From the NCBI GenBank assembly GCA_004431415.1, contig QPMI01000607.1, forward strand, positions 1 to 64,000: 64,000 nucleotides of DNA. Direction: 5' to 3'. Positions 22,330 to 35,222 of the stretch are shown piece by piece (within the stretch, counting starts at the first letter, position 1; every line of letters starts with the position of its first letter). Both the position numbers and the translations under genes were made by a program. Under the pieces are notes generated by a model that searched no databases, had not been told where the DNA came from, and saw nothing but the letters and a program-made list of their open reading frames with translations. This DNA is from Cyanophora paradoxa (taxonomy: Eukaryota > Glaucocystophyceae > Cyanophorales > Cyanophoraceae).

Positions 22330-25300
22330 CCCGGACATCTTTCCGCGCGCCGACGTCGCGGCGCATGCGCGGATCAATAGTATAAGCATTGGAGATGTAG
22401 AAAATGCATTCTCCATGCTTAACTGATGCGCCGGGCCGCCAGGATCCAGCCGACCCCAAAATTTGATCCTGGACGGACCTGCGCATCTTTCCGCACGCCC
22501 TCGCGTCCTCACCCATGCCCATCGCTACAGTATTTATTAAACATCTTTTCAAAGCGTTTCGCAAGCTCTGCGGACGCGACGGAGCACGAGAACCCAGCCG
22601 ACGCCAAATTCCCCATCCTGGACAGGCCTGCATGTATTTTCGCGCGCCCTCGCCTCCGTATCCCTGGACATCGATCATGTATGTATCCGAGAGTCTGTTT
22701 AAACGATTCACAAGCTCTACGCATGCGCCTGGCCGCGAGATTCTCAATCCTCCCGTCAACGCTCTCCTGTCAATTTCCTCAGCGCCTGCATGTATTTTCG
22801 CGCGCCCTCGCCTCCGTAGCCCTGCACATCGACAGAGAGCGCATTCCAGATTCTGTTTAAGCAATTCACAAGCTCTACGCATGCGCCTCGCCGCGAGATT
22901 CTCAATCCTCCCATCCGCGAGATTCTGTTTAAGAGATGCATGAACTCTGTGCATGCGCCTGCAGCTGGCCGCGAGAACCTCGCCCCTCCCCTCAACACTC
23001 TCCTGTCAATTTCCTCAGCGCCTCCAGGTCAACTACAGCTAGCTGATTGGCAGCACCATCCCTCCCCTCATTATATTCTCTCAGCCCCAGCAATATTAAT
23101 TCCCCTAATTACATAATTATATTCTCTGAACACAACTCCTCTCAGGACAACTCCTCCCCTAATTCTGCTCCCTCTCAGGATCCCTCCCCTCCCCTTTAAT
23201 TTCATCGCCCCGCCAGACCCCACCCTACCCCACCCGGCCCAGCCACGACGGCCCGCGATAAATAAGGGGACCGGGATGGGGACCGCGGCGACTCATGATT
23301 TAAATAGGGCATGGCGAGGGGCGGGCCGCGACGGGCCGCGATGAACAAGGGGGACGCAAAGGGGGCGGCAAGGGCTTCGCCCGATGGTTGGGACCCGCAG
23401 GGGCCCAGGGCTTGTCGGAAATCCAGATCGGAAATCCATATATTCCCTCTCAGGATCCCTCCCCTCCGCGGCCGCCAGGCCCCACCATACCCCACGTGCA
23501 CCCAGCCACCGAGAGCCACGACGGCCCGCGATAAATAAGGGACCGGGACGGGGACTTGGGGCAAAGGGAGGGGCGGGCCGCGACGGGCCGCGATGAACAA
23601 GGGGACGCCAAGGGGGCGACGGAGGCTTCGCCCGATGTTTGGGACCCGCAGGGGCCCAGGGCATGTCGGGCGAAGCCTCTTCCGTAGGTCGATGGTGAAC
23701 GGGCGAAATTATTTTTTTCCACTCGAATCCGATTGGTCCGAGCGTCGAGCTTGACAACCTCCACGATGAAGGCGAACAGTCTCCGACGTTACATAGCTGA
23801 ACACGGACATTACACTTATTTTTGGACTCGTGGCTCCCCTCAAATTCCGTCCGGACTCCTGGGTCCCCGCGCGAAAATCGAATTTCGCTCCTGGATCGAT
23901 TCCGGTATTTATACCCCCGGTTCGATCCATTACACTTATTTTTGGACTCGTGGCTCCCCTCAAATTCCGTCCGGACTCCTGGGTCCCCGCGCGAAAATCG
24001 AATTTCGCTCCTGGATCGATTCCGGTATTTATACCCCCGGTTCGATCGCGAAGCGCCAAAAAGTGGGACCCGGTCCCGCCCGGTCCCGCGACGAAAGCGC
24101 GCCAGGGATGTCCCAGAACGGTCACAATGACAGCCAAGAGCGCGCGCATTGTGGCAAGCCCGATTTCGGCCGCCGCCGACGCTCCACTCCAGAGAGTCGG
24201 CCGAAATTTTGATCCTGCCGGTTCCGCCCGGTCCCCCGACGCGCGCAATCGATGCGTACTGGCGCGCATAGACATAGCAGGGCCTGCGCACTCCAGATAT
24301 CCGCTTTTCGCAGCCGGAACAGCGCAGGAATGTGCCCGATGGCAAAAATTCGATCCTGCACGGCCCCGGACATCTTTCCGCGCGCCGACGTCGCGGCGCA
24401 TGCACGGATCAATAGTATAAGCATTGGAGATGTAGAAATGCATTCTCCATGCTTAACTGATGCGCCGGGCCGCCAGGATCCAGCCGACCCCAAAATTTGA
24501 TCCTGGACGGACCTGCGCATCTTTCCGCACGCCCTCGCGTCCTCACCCATGCCCATCGCTACAGTATTTATTAAACATCTTTTCAAAGCGTTTCGCAAGC
24601 TCTGCGGACGCGACGGAGCACGAGAACCCAGCCGACGCCAAATTCCCCATCTTGGACAGGCCTGCATGTATTTTCGCGCGCCCTCGCCTCCGTATCCCTG
24701 GACATCGATCATGTATGTATCCGAGAGTCTGTTTAAACGATTCACAAGCTCTACGCATGCGCCTGGCCGCGAGATTCTCAATCCTCCCGTCAACGCTCTC
24801 CTGTCAATTTCCTCAGCGCCTGCATGTATTTTCGCGCGCCCTCGCCTCCGTAGCCCTGCACATCGACAGAGAGCGCATTCCAGATTCTGTTTAAGCAATT
24901 CACAAGCTCTACGCATGCGCCTCGCCGCGAGATTCTCAATCCTCCCGTCAACGCTCTCCTGTCAATTTCCTCAGCGCCTCCAGGTCAACTACAGCTAGCT
25001 GATTGGCAGCACCATCCCTCCCCTCATTATATTCGATCTCTCAGCCCCAGCAATATTAATTCCCCTAATTACATAATTATATTCTCTGAACACAACTCCT
25101 CTCAGGACAACTCCTCCCCTAATTCTGCTCCCTCTCAGGATCCCTCCCCTCCCCTTTAATTTCATCGCCCCGCCAGACCCCACCCTACCCCACCCGGCCC
25201 AGCCACGACGGTCCGCGATAAATAAGGGGACCGGGACGGGGACCGCGGCGACTCATGAAATCAATATGGCACGGGAAGGGGCGGGCCGCGACGGGCCGCG

Positions 25301-27799
25301 ATGAACAAGGGGGACGCAAAGGGGGCGGCAAGGGCTTCGCCCGATGTTTGGGACCCGCAGGGGCCCAGGGCTTGTCGGGCGAAGCCTCTTCCGTATGTCA
25401 ATGGTGAACGGGCGGATCTATTTGTTTTCCACTCGAGTCCGATTGGTCCGAGTGTCCAGAGTCGCAACCTCCGCAATGAAGGCGAACGGTCTCCGACGTG
25501 ACACAGTAGAACTGACAGGCGGCCAACCTCCACTGATTTATTTTCGCAGTCATAGCTCCCCTAAAATTCCGCCCGTGAGCGTCGCGCGAAAATCGCATTT
25601 CCCTCACGGATCAATTCCGGTATTTATACCCCGGCTCGATCGCGAAACCCCAAAAAGTGGGACCCGGTCCCGCCCGGTCCCGCGACGAAAGGCCGCCATA
25701 GACGCCCCAGAGCGATGCAGAGTTACAGATTAGAGCGCGCACATCACCATGAGCTCGATTTCGGCCGCCGTCGATGCTCCAGTGCGAAGAGTCGGCCGAA
25801 ATTTCGACCCAGCCGATCCCGCCCGGTCCCACGACGCGCGCAATCGATGCATTCTCGCGCGCATAGACATAGCACGGCCTGCGCACTCCAGGAATCCGCT
25901 TCTCGGAGCCGGAACAGTGCAGGAAGGTACCCAGCGGCAACAATTCGATCCTGCACAGTCCCGGGCAACTTTCCGCGCGCCGACGCCGCGGCGCATGCGC
26001 GGAACAATAGCATATGCATTCGAGATGTAGACGAAGCCTTTTGCACGGGCTCCAAATGCGCCGGGCCGCGAGGACCCAGCCGACCCGAAAATTCGATCCT
26101 GCACGAACCTGCACATCTTTTCGCGCGCCCTCGCAGCCCCACGCATGCCCATCGCTACAGTATTCATTTAACATCTTTTCAAAGCCTTCTCCAAGCTCTG
26201 CGGACGCGACGAAGCACGAGAACCCAGTCGACACGAAAATTTCGATCCTGGACAGGCCTGCACATATTTCAACGCGCCCTCGCCTCTGCAGCCCTGCACA
26301 TCGATCCTTTATACATTCGAGATTCTGTTTAACCGATCTGCAAGCTCTACGCATGCGCCCGGCGGCCTGCACGCCACAATCTCGCCTCTCCTCTCAACAC
26401 TCTCCCCTCAATTGCTGGAATTGCCCCAATTGCAATCACAGCTATAACTACCTGCAGCTGATTGGCAGCACCATTCCTCCCCTCATTATATTCTCTCTCG
26501 ATCCGCCCCACCAATTTCCCTAATACCATAATTATATTCTCCCAGGACACCTGCTCTCAGGACAACGCCTTCCCTTATTATATTTCCTCTCACAAGCCCT
26601 CCCTACGAATCCCCTCTCACTCCCAGCCCCACCCATGCATGGCCATCCACTGAGAGCCACGACGGGCCACGATAAATAAGGGGCCGGGACGGGGACCGGG
26701 GCGAGTCATGATTTAGATAGAGCACAGCGAGGGCGGGCCGCGACGGGCCGCGATGAAAAAGGGGGACGCGAAGGGGGCGGCAAGGGCTTCGCCCGATGTT
26801 TGGGACCCGCAGGGGCCCAGGGCTTGTCGGAAATCCAGATCGGCGACCGAAATTCCTGTAACGTCCGAGAAACGTCCGTCCCACGTGTTCGCCCCGAACT
26901 CGTCCTGGATCAATTCACGCACTCACCTCAACAGTGACATGATGCACTGACATCACGCAACTACCCATCCAATTCCTCTCATGGATCAAATCTCCGGCTT
27001 GCATGCCGCCATATCCAGAATCAATTTCGATCCTGGCTCCCCTAAGACGATCGCTCTCCCTCCTGGATCGATTCCAGTATATCATAGTATATACCACGGT
27101 TCGATCGCGAAACTCCAAAAAGTGGGACCCGGTCCCGCCCGGTCCCGCGACGAAAGCACGCCAGGGACGCCCCAGAGCGGTATAGAATGAGAGCGGAGGG
27201 CGCGCGCACCGCTGCAAGCTCGATCTCGGCCGCCGTCGACGCTCCAGCCCGAACCTTTTTAAGAGTCGACCGAAAATTTGATCCAGCCGGTTCCGAATGG
27301 TCCCACGACGCGCGCAATCGATACGTACTGGTGCGCATAGACATAGTAGCACCTGCGCACTCCAGGAATCCGCTTTTCGAAGCGGAACAGCGCAGCAAGG
27401 TGCCCGGCGGCAAACATTCGATCCTGCCCAGCCCCGGACATCTTTCCCCGCGCCCACGCCGCGGCGCATGCGCGGAACAATAGTATATGCATTTCAGATG
27501 AAGATAAAGCAATCTGCATGCTTTACAGATGCGCCGGGCCGCGAGGACCCAACCGACCCCGAAAATTCGATCCTTGACGAACGTGTCCATCTTTCTGCGC
27601 GCCCTCGCATCCTCCCGCATGCCCATCGCTACAGTATGCATTTGAGAGCTTTTCCAAGCTTTGCGCAAGCTCTCTGGGGGCGAAAGAGCACCAGAACCCA
27701 GCCGACACCAACTTGGCAAATTTTCGATCCTGGACAGGCCTGGACATATTTCCGTGCGCCCTCGCGAGCGAGCTCGCCTCCGCAGCCCTGCATGCAGCT
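22315..27799. repeat. Macrosatellite array, middle block (copy 1 of the 6.3-kb duplication)
   Basis: The same composite units as in the left block resume after the LINE. Hairpin modules start near 23,372, 23,625, 25,336 and 26,785, and the CAAAAAGTGGGACCCGG landmark occurs near 24,058, 25,650 and 27,114. Within it, 120 bp (23,808-23,927) is directly repeated at 23,928-24,047. The block ends where the inverted-repeat element begins at 27,800. No gene is supported. Confidence 0.85.
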
Positions 27800-28107
27800 A
27801 CACATATACAACGCCCGGCTTTTAGACCTCGGCTAATTTAAATTGATATCGTTAGTATATAACCTGTATTTATAATATATCTATCGTGAATATGTGTGTG
27901 ATTTATCGGTGATTTGTATTTATGTTTTCGTGGGTTATAGCTTCTTTTTAATAAAATATGTGAAATATGTATAGTTTCTTTGATCTTTATGTATATTCTC
28001 GATGAGTAGACTTATATGTATCGTGAGTTTCATTATAGTATAGGTGTGACTCAACTTAGTTTAATTATAACTTGCCTCAGTCTAAAAGCTGGGCGTTGTA
28101 TATGTGT
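27800..28107. mobile_element. 308-bp AT-rich element with terminal inverted repeats (copy 1)
   Basis: The left end starts ACACATATACAACGCCC and the right end is its reverse complement (GGGCGTTGTATATGTGT); the match runs about 30 bp with one mismatch and continues imperfectly (CCTCGGC / GCCTCAG). The interior is AT-rich and non-coding. The same design, with a closely related inverted repeat, lies at the left edge of the viral element (46,129-46,425), so this may be a MITE-like element or a solo viral terminus. I see no clear target-site duplication. Confidence 0.75.
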
Positions 28108-28249
28108 GTTGTTCTGAATTTTCAATATAAAAGCGACGATCACGCGCCGTTTCATCAAAAACAACTACTATGTGCTGCATGAAACGTTCGCGCGCACCAG
28201 TTTCGCACGTAAATGTATGAGTTTCGCACCGAAATCGATCGACGACGCA

Positions 28250-28480
28250 CCGAAACTACGCAATTTACCGCAACTACTCAAAGAAACTACGCAATTTAAT
28301 ACCGGGAACTACTGAAAAGATACCAAAACTACGCAACTACGCAACTTTCTGAAAAAGTCTGAAATTCGGGGTGGGAAAAATTTAGAAAAGTGTAAAACTT
28401 GCGTAGTTGCGTAGTTTTGGTTTCGTTTGCGTAGTTTTGGTTTCGAAATGCGTAGTTTTTCAGGGAAGGTTGAGTAGTTT
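28250..28480. repeat. Fold-back repeat of ACTACGCAA units (copy 1)
   Basis: Repeats of AAACTACGCAA(TTTAATACC) on the left face their reverse complement (GCGTAGTTTTGG, TTGCGTAGTTGCGTAG) on the right, with a spacer around 28,350-28,395 of about 50 bp. The arms can form a long hairpin. There is no coding content. Confidence 0.75.
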
Positions 28481-28801
28481 CAAGTAGTTTATATATTATA
28501 AAGTAGTTTCTTATTAATATCAATATGATTCTATGATATATACCATGATTTCACTACTGAAAAGAGCGCCGGCATAGCTACGCGAGAGTTTCGCACTGTG
28601 CCACACAGTGGTTTCGCATGGGCACCGATACTTTCTCACTGAAATGCGCGCGGGCGATCGGAGACTACGCAACTTAATTAACTACGCATGGAAACTACGC
28701 AATCTGATCGCTTTTAATACCGAAAACTACGCATTTAATACCAAAACTACGCAACTACGCATCTTTCCGCACGCCCTTCGCATCTTTTCCGCATCATCTA
28801 C
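28481..28801. other. AT-rich tract and duplication junction
   Basis: It holds further ACTACGCA repeats (28,660-28,760), which form only the left arm of a second fold-back. The right arm is missing because copy 1 of the 6.3-kb block ends here; filler bases 28,761-28,801 resemble rearranged pieces of the macrosatellite string GCATCTTTCCGCACGCCC. No gene. Confidence 0.6.
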
Positions 28802-31800
28802 GATCCTGGACGGACCTGCGCATCTTTCCGCACGCCCTCGCGTCCTCACCCATGCCCATCGCTACAGTATTTATTAAACATCTTTTCAAAGCGTTTCGCA
28901 AGCTCTGCGGACGCGACGGAGCACGAGAACCCAGCCGACGCCAAATTCCCCATCCTGGACAGGCCTGCATGTATTTTCGCGCGCCCTCGCCTCCGTATCC
29001 CTGGACATCGATCATGTATGTATCCGAGAGTCTGTTTAAACGATTCACAAGCTCTACGCATGCGCCTGGCCGCGAGATTCTCAATCCTCCCGTCAACGCT
29101 CTCCTGTCAATTTCCTCAGCGCCTGCATGTATTTTCGCGCGCCCTCGCCTCCGTAGCCCTGCACATCGACAGAGAGCGCATTCCAGATTCTGTTTAAGCA
29201 ATTCACAAGCTCTACGCATGCGCCTCGCCGCGAGATTCTCAATCCTCCCATCCGCGAGATTCTGTTTAAGAGATGCATGAACTCTGTGCATGCGCCTGCA
29301 GCTGGCCGCGAGAACCTCGCCCCTCCCTCAACACTCTCCTGTCAATTTCCTCAGCGCCTCCAGGTCAACTACAGCTAGCTGATTGGCAGCACCATCCCTC
29401 CCCTCATTATATTCTCTCAGCCCCAGCAATATTAATTCCCCTAATTACATAATTATATTCTCTGAACACAACTCCTCTCAGGACAACTCCTCCCCTAATT
29501 CTGCTCCCTCTCAGGATCCCTCCCCTCCCCTTTAATTTCATCGCCCCGCCAGACCCCACCCTACCCCACCCGGCCCAGCCACGACGGCCCGCGATAAATA
29601 AGGGGACCGGGATGGGGACCGCGGCGACTCATGATTTAAATAGGGCATGGCGAGGGGCGGGCCGCGACGGGCCGCGATGAACAAGGGGGACGCAAAGGGG
29701 GCGGCAAGGGCTTCGCCCGATGGTTGGGACCCGCAGGGGCCCAGGGCTTGTCGGAAATCCAGATCGGAAATCCATATATTCCCTCTCAGGATCCCTCCCC
29801 TCCGCGGCCGCCAGGCCCCACCATACCCCACGTGCACCCAGCCACCGAGAGCCACGACGGCCCGCGATAAATAAGGGGACCGGGACGGGGACTTGGGGCA
29901 AAGGGAGGGGCGGGCCGCGACGGGCCGCGATGAACAAGGGGGACGCCAAGGGGGCGACGGAGGCTTCGCCCGATGTTTGGGACCCGCAGGGGCCCAGGGC
30001 ATGTCGGGCGAAGCCTCTTCCGTAGGTCGATGGTGAACGGGCGAAATTATTTTTTTCCACTCGAATCCGATTGGTCCGAGCGTCGAGCTTGACAACCTCC
30101 ACGATGAAGGCGAACAGTCTCCGACGTTACATAGCTGAACACGGACATTACACTTATTTTTGGACTCGTGGCTCCCCTCAAATTCCGTCCGGACTCCTGG
30201 GTCCCCGCGCGAAAATCGAATTTCGCTCCTGGATCGATTCCGGTATTTATACCCCCGGTTCGATCCATTACACTTATTTTTGGACTCGTGGCTCCCCTCA
30301 AATTCCGTCCGGACTCCTGGGTCCCCGCGCGAAAATCGAATTTCGCTCCTGGATCGATTCCGGTATTTATACCCCCGGTTCGATCGCGAAGCGCCAAAAA
30401 GTGGGACCCGGTCCCGCCCGGTCCCGCGACGAAAGCGCGCCAGGGATGTCCCAGAACGGTCACAATGACAGCCAAGAGCGCGCGCATTGTGGCAAGCCCG
30501 ATTTCGGCCGCCGCCGACGCTCCACTCCAGAGAGTCGGCCGAAATTTTGATCCTGCCGGTTCCGCCCGGTCCCCCGACGCGCGCAATCGATGCGTACTGG
30601 CGCGCATAGACATAGCAGGGCCTGCGCACTCCAGATATCCGCTTTTCGCAGCCGGAACAGCGCAGGAATGTGCCCGATGGCAAAAATTCGATCCTGCACG
30701 GCCCCGGACATCTTTCCGCGCGCCGACGTCGCGGCGCATGCACGGATCAATAGTATAAGCATTGGAGATGTAGAAATGCATTCTCCATGCTTAACTGATG
30801 CGCCGGGCCGCCAGGATCCAGCCGACCCCAAAATTTGATCCTGGACGGACCTGCGCATCTTTCCGCACGCCCTCGCGTCCTCACCCATGCCCATCGCTAC
30901 AGTATTTATTAAACATCTTTTCAAAGCGTTTCGCAAGCTCTGCGGACGCGACGGAGCACGAGAACCCAGCCGACGCCAAATTCCCCATCTTGGACAGGCC
31001 TGCATGTATTTTCGCGCGCCCTCGCCTCCGTATCCCTGGACATCGATCATGTATGTATCCGAGAGTCTGTTTAAACGATTCACAAGCTCTACGCATGCGC
31101 CTGGCCGCGAGATTCTCAATCCTCCCGTCAACGCTCTCCTGTCAATTTCCTCAGCGCCTGCATGTATTTTCGCGCGCCCTCGCCTCCGTAGCCCTGCACA
31201 TCGACAGAGAGCGCATTCCAGATTCTGTTTAAGCAATTCACAAGCTCTACGCATGCGCCTCGCCGCGAGATTCTCAATCCTCCCGTCAACGCTCTCCTGT
31301 CAATTTCCTCAGCGCCTCCAGGTCAACTACAGCTAGCTGATTGGCAGCACCATCCCTCCCCTCATTATATTCGATCTCTCAGCCCCAGCAATATTAATTC
31401 CCCTAATTACATAATTATATTCTCTGAACACAACTCCTCTCAGGACAACTCCTCCCCTAATTCTGCTCCCTCTCAGGATCCCTCCCCTCCCCTTTAATTT
31501 CATCGCCCCGCCAGACCCCACCCTACCCCACCCGGCCCAGCCACGACGGTCCGCGATAAATAAGGGGACCGGGACGGGGACCGCGGCGACTCATGAAATC
31601 AATATGGCACGGGAAGGGGCGGGCCGCGACGGGCCGCGATGAACAAGGGGGACGCAAAGGGGGCGGCAAGGGCTTCGCCCGATGTTTGGGACCCGCAGGG
31701 GCCCAGGGCTTGTCGGGCGAAGCCTCTTCCGTATGTCAATGGTGAACGGGCGGATCTATTTGTTTTCCACTCGAGTCCGATTGGTCCGAGTGTCCAGAGT

Positions 31801-34141
31801 CGCAACCTCCGCAATGAAGGCGAACGGTCTCCGACGTGACACAGTAGAACTGACAGGCGGCCAACCTCCACTGATTTATTTTCGCAGTCATAGCTCCCCT
31901 AAAATTCCGCCCGTGAGCGTCGCGCGAAAATCGCATTTCCCTCACGGATCAATTCCGGTATTTATACCCCGGCTCGATCGCGAAACCCCAAAAAGTGGGA
32001 CCCGGTCCCGCCCGGTCCCGCGACGAAAGGCCGCCATAGACGCCCCAGAGCGATGCAGAGTTACAGATTAGAGCGCGCACATCACCATGAGCTCGATTTC
32101 GGCCGCCGTCGATGCTCCAGTGCGAAGAGTCGGCCGAAATTTCGACCCAGCCGATCCCGCCCGGTCCCACGACGCGCGCAATCGATGCATTCTCGCGCGC
32201 ATAGACATAGCACGGCCTGCGCACTCCAGGAATCCGCTTCTCGGAGCCGGAACAGTGCAGGAAGGTACCCAGCGGCAACAATTCGATCCTGCACAGTCCC
32301 GGGCAACTTTCCGCGCGCCGACGCCGCGGCGCATGCGCGGAACAATAGCATATGCATTCGAGATGTAGACGAAGCCTTTTGCACGGGCTCCAAATGCGCC
32401 GGGCCGCGAGGACCCAGCCGACCCCGAAAATTCGATCCTGCACGAACCTGCACATCTTTTCGCGCGCCCTCGCAGCCCCACGCATGCCCATCGCTACAGT
32501 ATTCATTTAACATCTTTTCAAAGCCTTCTCCAAGCTCTGCGGACGCGACGAAGCACGAGAACCCAGTCGACACGAAAATTTCGATCCTGGACAGGCCTGC
32601 ACATATTTCAACGCGCCCTCGCCTCTGCAGCCCTGCACATCGATCCTTTATACATTCGAGATTCTGTTTAACCGATCTGCAAGCTCTACGCATGCGCCCG
32701 GCGGCCTGCACGCCACAATCTCGCCTCTCCTCTCAACACTCTCCCCTCAATTGCTGGAATTGCCCCAATTGCAATCACAGCTATAACTACCTGCAGCTGA
32801 TTGGCAGCACCATTCCTCCCCTCATTATATTCTCTCTCGATCCGCCCCACCAATTTCCCTAATACCATAATTATATTCTCCCAGGACACCTGCTCTCAGG
32901 ACAACGCCTTCCCTTATTATATTTCCTCTCACAAGCCCTCCCCTACGAATCCCCTCTCACTCCCAGCCCCACCCATGCATGGCCATCCACTGAGAGCCAC
33001 GACGGGCCACGATAAATAAGGGGGCCGGGACGGGGACCGGGGCGAGTCATGATTTAGATAGAGCACAGCGAGGGGCGGGCCGCGACGGGCCGCGATGAAA
33101 AAGGGGGACGCGAAGGGGGCGGCAAGGGCTTCGCCCGATGTTTGGGACCCGCAGGGGCCCAGGGCTTGTCGGAAATCCAGATCGGCGACCGAAATTCCTG
33201 TAACGTCCGAGAAACGTCCGTCCCACGTGTTCGCCCCGAACTCGTCCTGGATCAATTCACGCACTCACCTCAACAGTGACATGATGCACTGACATCACGC
33301 AACTACCCATCCAATTCCTCTCATGGATCAAATCTCCGGCTTGCATGCCGCCATATCCAGAATCAATTTCGATCCTGGCTCCCCTAAGACGATCGCTCTC
33401 CCTCCTGGATCGATTCCAGTATATCATAGTATATACCACGGTTCGATCGCGAAACTCCAAAAAGTGGGACCCGGTCCCGCCCGGTCCCGCGACGAAAGCA
33501 CGCCAGGGACGCCCCAGAGCGGTATAGAATGAGAGCGGAGGGCGCGCGCACCGCTGCAAGCTCGATCTCGGCCGCCGTCGACGCTCCAGCCCGAACCTTT
33601 TTAAGAGTCGACCGAAAATTTGATCCAGCCGGTTCCGAATGGTCCCACGACGCGCGCAATCGATACGTACTGGTGCGCATAGACATAGTAGCACCTGCGC
33701 ACTCCAGGAATCCGCTTTTCGAAGCGGAACAGCGCAGCAAGGTGCCCGGCGGCAAACATTCGATCCTGCCCAGCCCCGGACATCTTTCCCCGCGCCCACG
33801 CCGCGGCGCATGCGCGGAACAATAGTATATGCATTTCAGATGAAGATAAAGCAATCTGCATGCTTTACAGATGCGCCGGGCCGCGAGGACCCAACCGACC
33901 CCGAAAATTCGATCCTTGACGAACGTGTCCATCTTTCTGCGCGCCCTCGCATCCTCCCGCATGCCCATCGCTACAGTATGCATTTGAGAGCTTTTCCAAG
34001 CTTTGCGCAAGCTCTCTGGGGGCGAAAGAGCACCAGAACCCAGCCGACACCAACTTGGCAAATTTTCGATCCTGGACAGGCCTGGACATATTTCCGTGCG
34101 CCCTCGCGAGCGAGCTCGCCTCCGCAGCCCTGCATGCAGCT

Positions 34142-34449
34142 ACACATATACAACGCCCGGCTTTTAGACCTCGGCTAATTTAAATTGATATCGTTAGTAT
34201 ATAACCTGTATTTATAATATATCTATCGTGAATATGTGTGTGATTTATCGGTGATTTGTATTTATGTTTTCGTGGGTTATAGCTTCTTTTTAATAAAATA
34301 TGTGAAATATGTATAGTTTCTTTGATCTTTATGTATATTCTCGATGAGTAGACTTATATGTATCGTGAGTTTCATTATAGTATAGGTGTGACTCAACTTA
34401 GTTTAATTATAACTTGCCTCAGTCTAAAAGCTGGGCGTTGTATATGTGT
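34142..34449. mobile_element. 308-bp AT-rich element with terminal inverted repeats (copy 2)
   Basis: Duplicate of 27,800-28,107 at an offset of 6,342 bp, with the same terminal inverted repeats. It was carried along in the 6.3-kb block rather than transposed independently. Confidence 0.75.
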
Positions 34450-34591
34450 GTTGTTCTGAATTTTCAATATAAAAGCGACGATCACGCGCCGTTTCATCAA
34501 AAACAACTACTATGTGCTGCATGAAACGTTCGCGCGCACCAGTTTCGCACGTAAATGTATGAGTTTCGCACCGAAATCGATCGACGACGCA

Positions 34592-34822
34592 CCGAAACTA
34601 CGCAATTTACCGCAACTACTCAAAGAAACTACGCAATTTAATACCGGGAACTACTGAAAAGATACCAAAACTACGCAACTACGCAACTTTCTGAAAAAGT
34701 CTGAAATTCGGGGTGGGAAAAATTTAGAAAAGTGTAAAACTTGCGTAGTTGCGTAGTTTTGGTTTCGTTTGCGTAGTTTTGGTTTCGAAATGCGTAGTTT
34801 TTCAGGGAAGGTTGAGTAGTTT
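34592..34822. repeat. Fold-back repeat of ACTACGCAA units (copy 2)
   Basis: Same structure as 28,250-28,480, carried in copy 2 of the duplicated block. Confidence 0.75.
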
Positions 34823-35004
34823 CAAGTAGTTTATATATTATAAAGTAGTTTCTTATTAATATCAATATGATTCTATGATATATACCATGATTTCACTACT
34901 GAAAAGAGCGCCGGCATAGCTACGCGAGAGTTTCGCACTGTGCCACACAGTGGTTTCGCATGGGCACCGATACTTTCTCACTGAAATGCGCGCGGGCGAT
35001 CGGA

Positions 35005-35222
35005 GACTACGCAACTTAATTAACTACGCATGGAAACTACGCAATCTGATCGCTTTTAATACCGAAAACTACGCATTTAATACCAAAACTACGCAACTAC
35101 GCAACTTTCTGAAAAAGTTTAGAAGTTGGCGGGGAAAAAAATTAGAAAAGTGAAAAACTTGCGTAGTTGCGTAGTTTTGGTATTAAATGCGTAGTTTCCG
35201 GTATTAAGTTGCGTAGTTTAAC
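35005..35222. repeat. Complete second fold-back element
   Basis: The left arm contains ACTACGCATTTAATACC and AAAACTACGCAACTACGC; the right arm (35,155-35,222) is its reverse complement (GCGTAGTTGCGTAGTTTTGG, then TATTAAATGCGTAGTTTCCGG), with a central spacer of about 50 bp rich in A. The breakpoint of the 6.3-kb duplication (35,101) is close to the hairpin tip. Confidence 0.75.

Larger units (their letters stand above)
22465..28760. repeat. 6.3-kb tandem duplication, copy 1
   Basis: This block reappears at 28,802-35,101 with an offset of 6,337-6,342 bp. It covers several macrosatellite units, a 308-bp inverted-repeat element and AT-rich fold-back repeats. The differences I can see between the copies are mainly single-base changes in run length (for example at 23,548 against 29,874, 26,085 against 32,425, and 26,730 against 33,073). 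A 41-bp filler (28,761-28,801) made of scrambled repeat motifs separates the copies. Confidence 0.9.
28802..35101. repeat. 6.3-kb tandem duplication, copy 2
   Basis: Second copy of 22,465-28,760 in the same orientation, including the 120-bp internal duplication (30,146-30,265 and 30,266-30,385), the inverted-repeat element at 34,142-34,449, and the fold-backs. Unlike copy 1 it continues beyond the breakpoint into the right arm of the last fold-back (to about 35,222), so copy 2 keeps the ancestral right junction. Confidence 0.9.

Noticed and set aside
28250-28770. CRISPR-like array of ACTACGCAA repeats
   Set aside because: Repeats are short, irregularly spaced and palindromic with their complements; there are no uniform spacers, and the context is eukaryotic.
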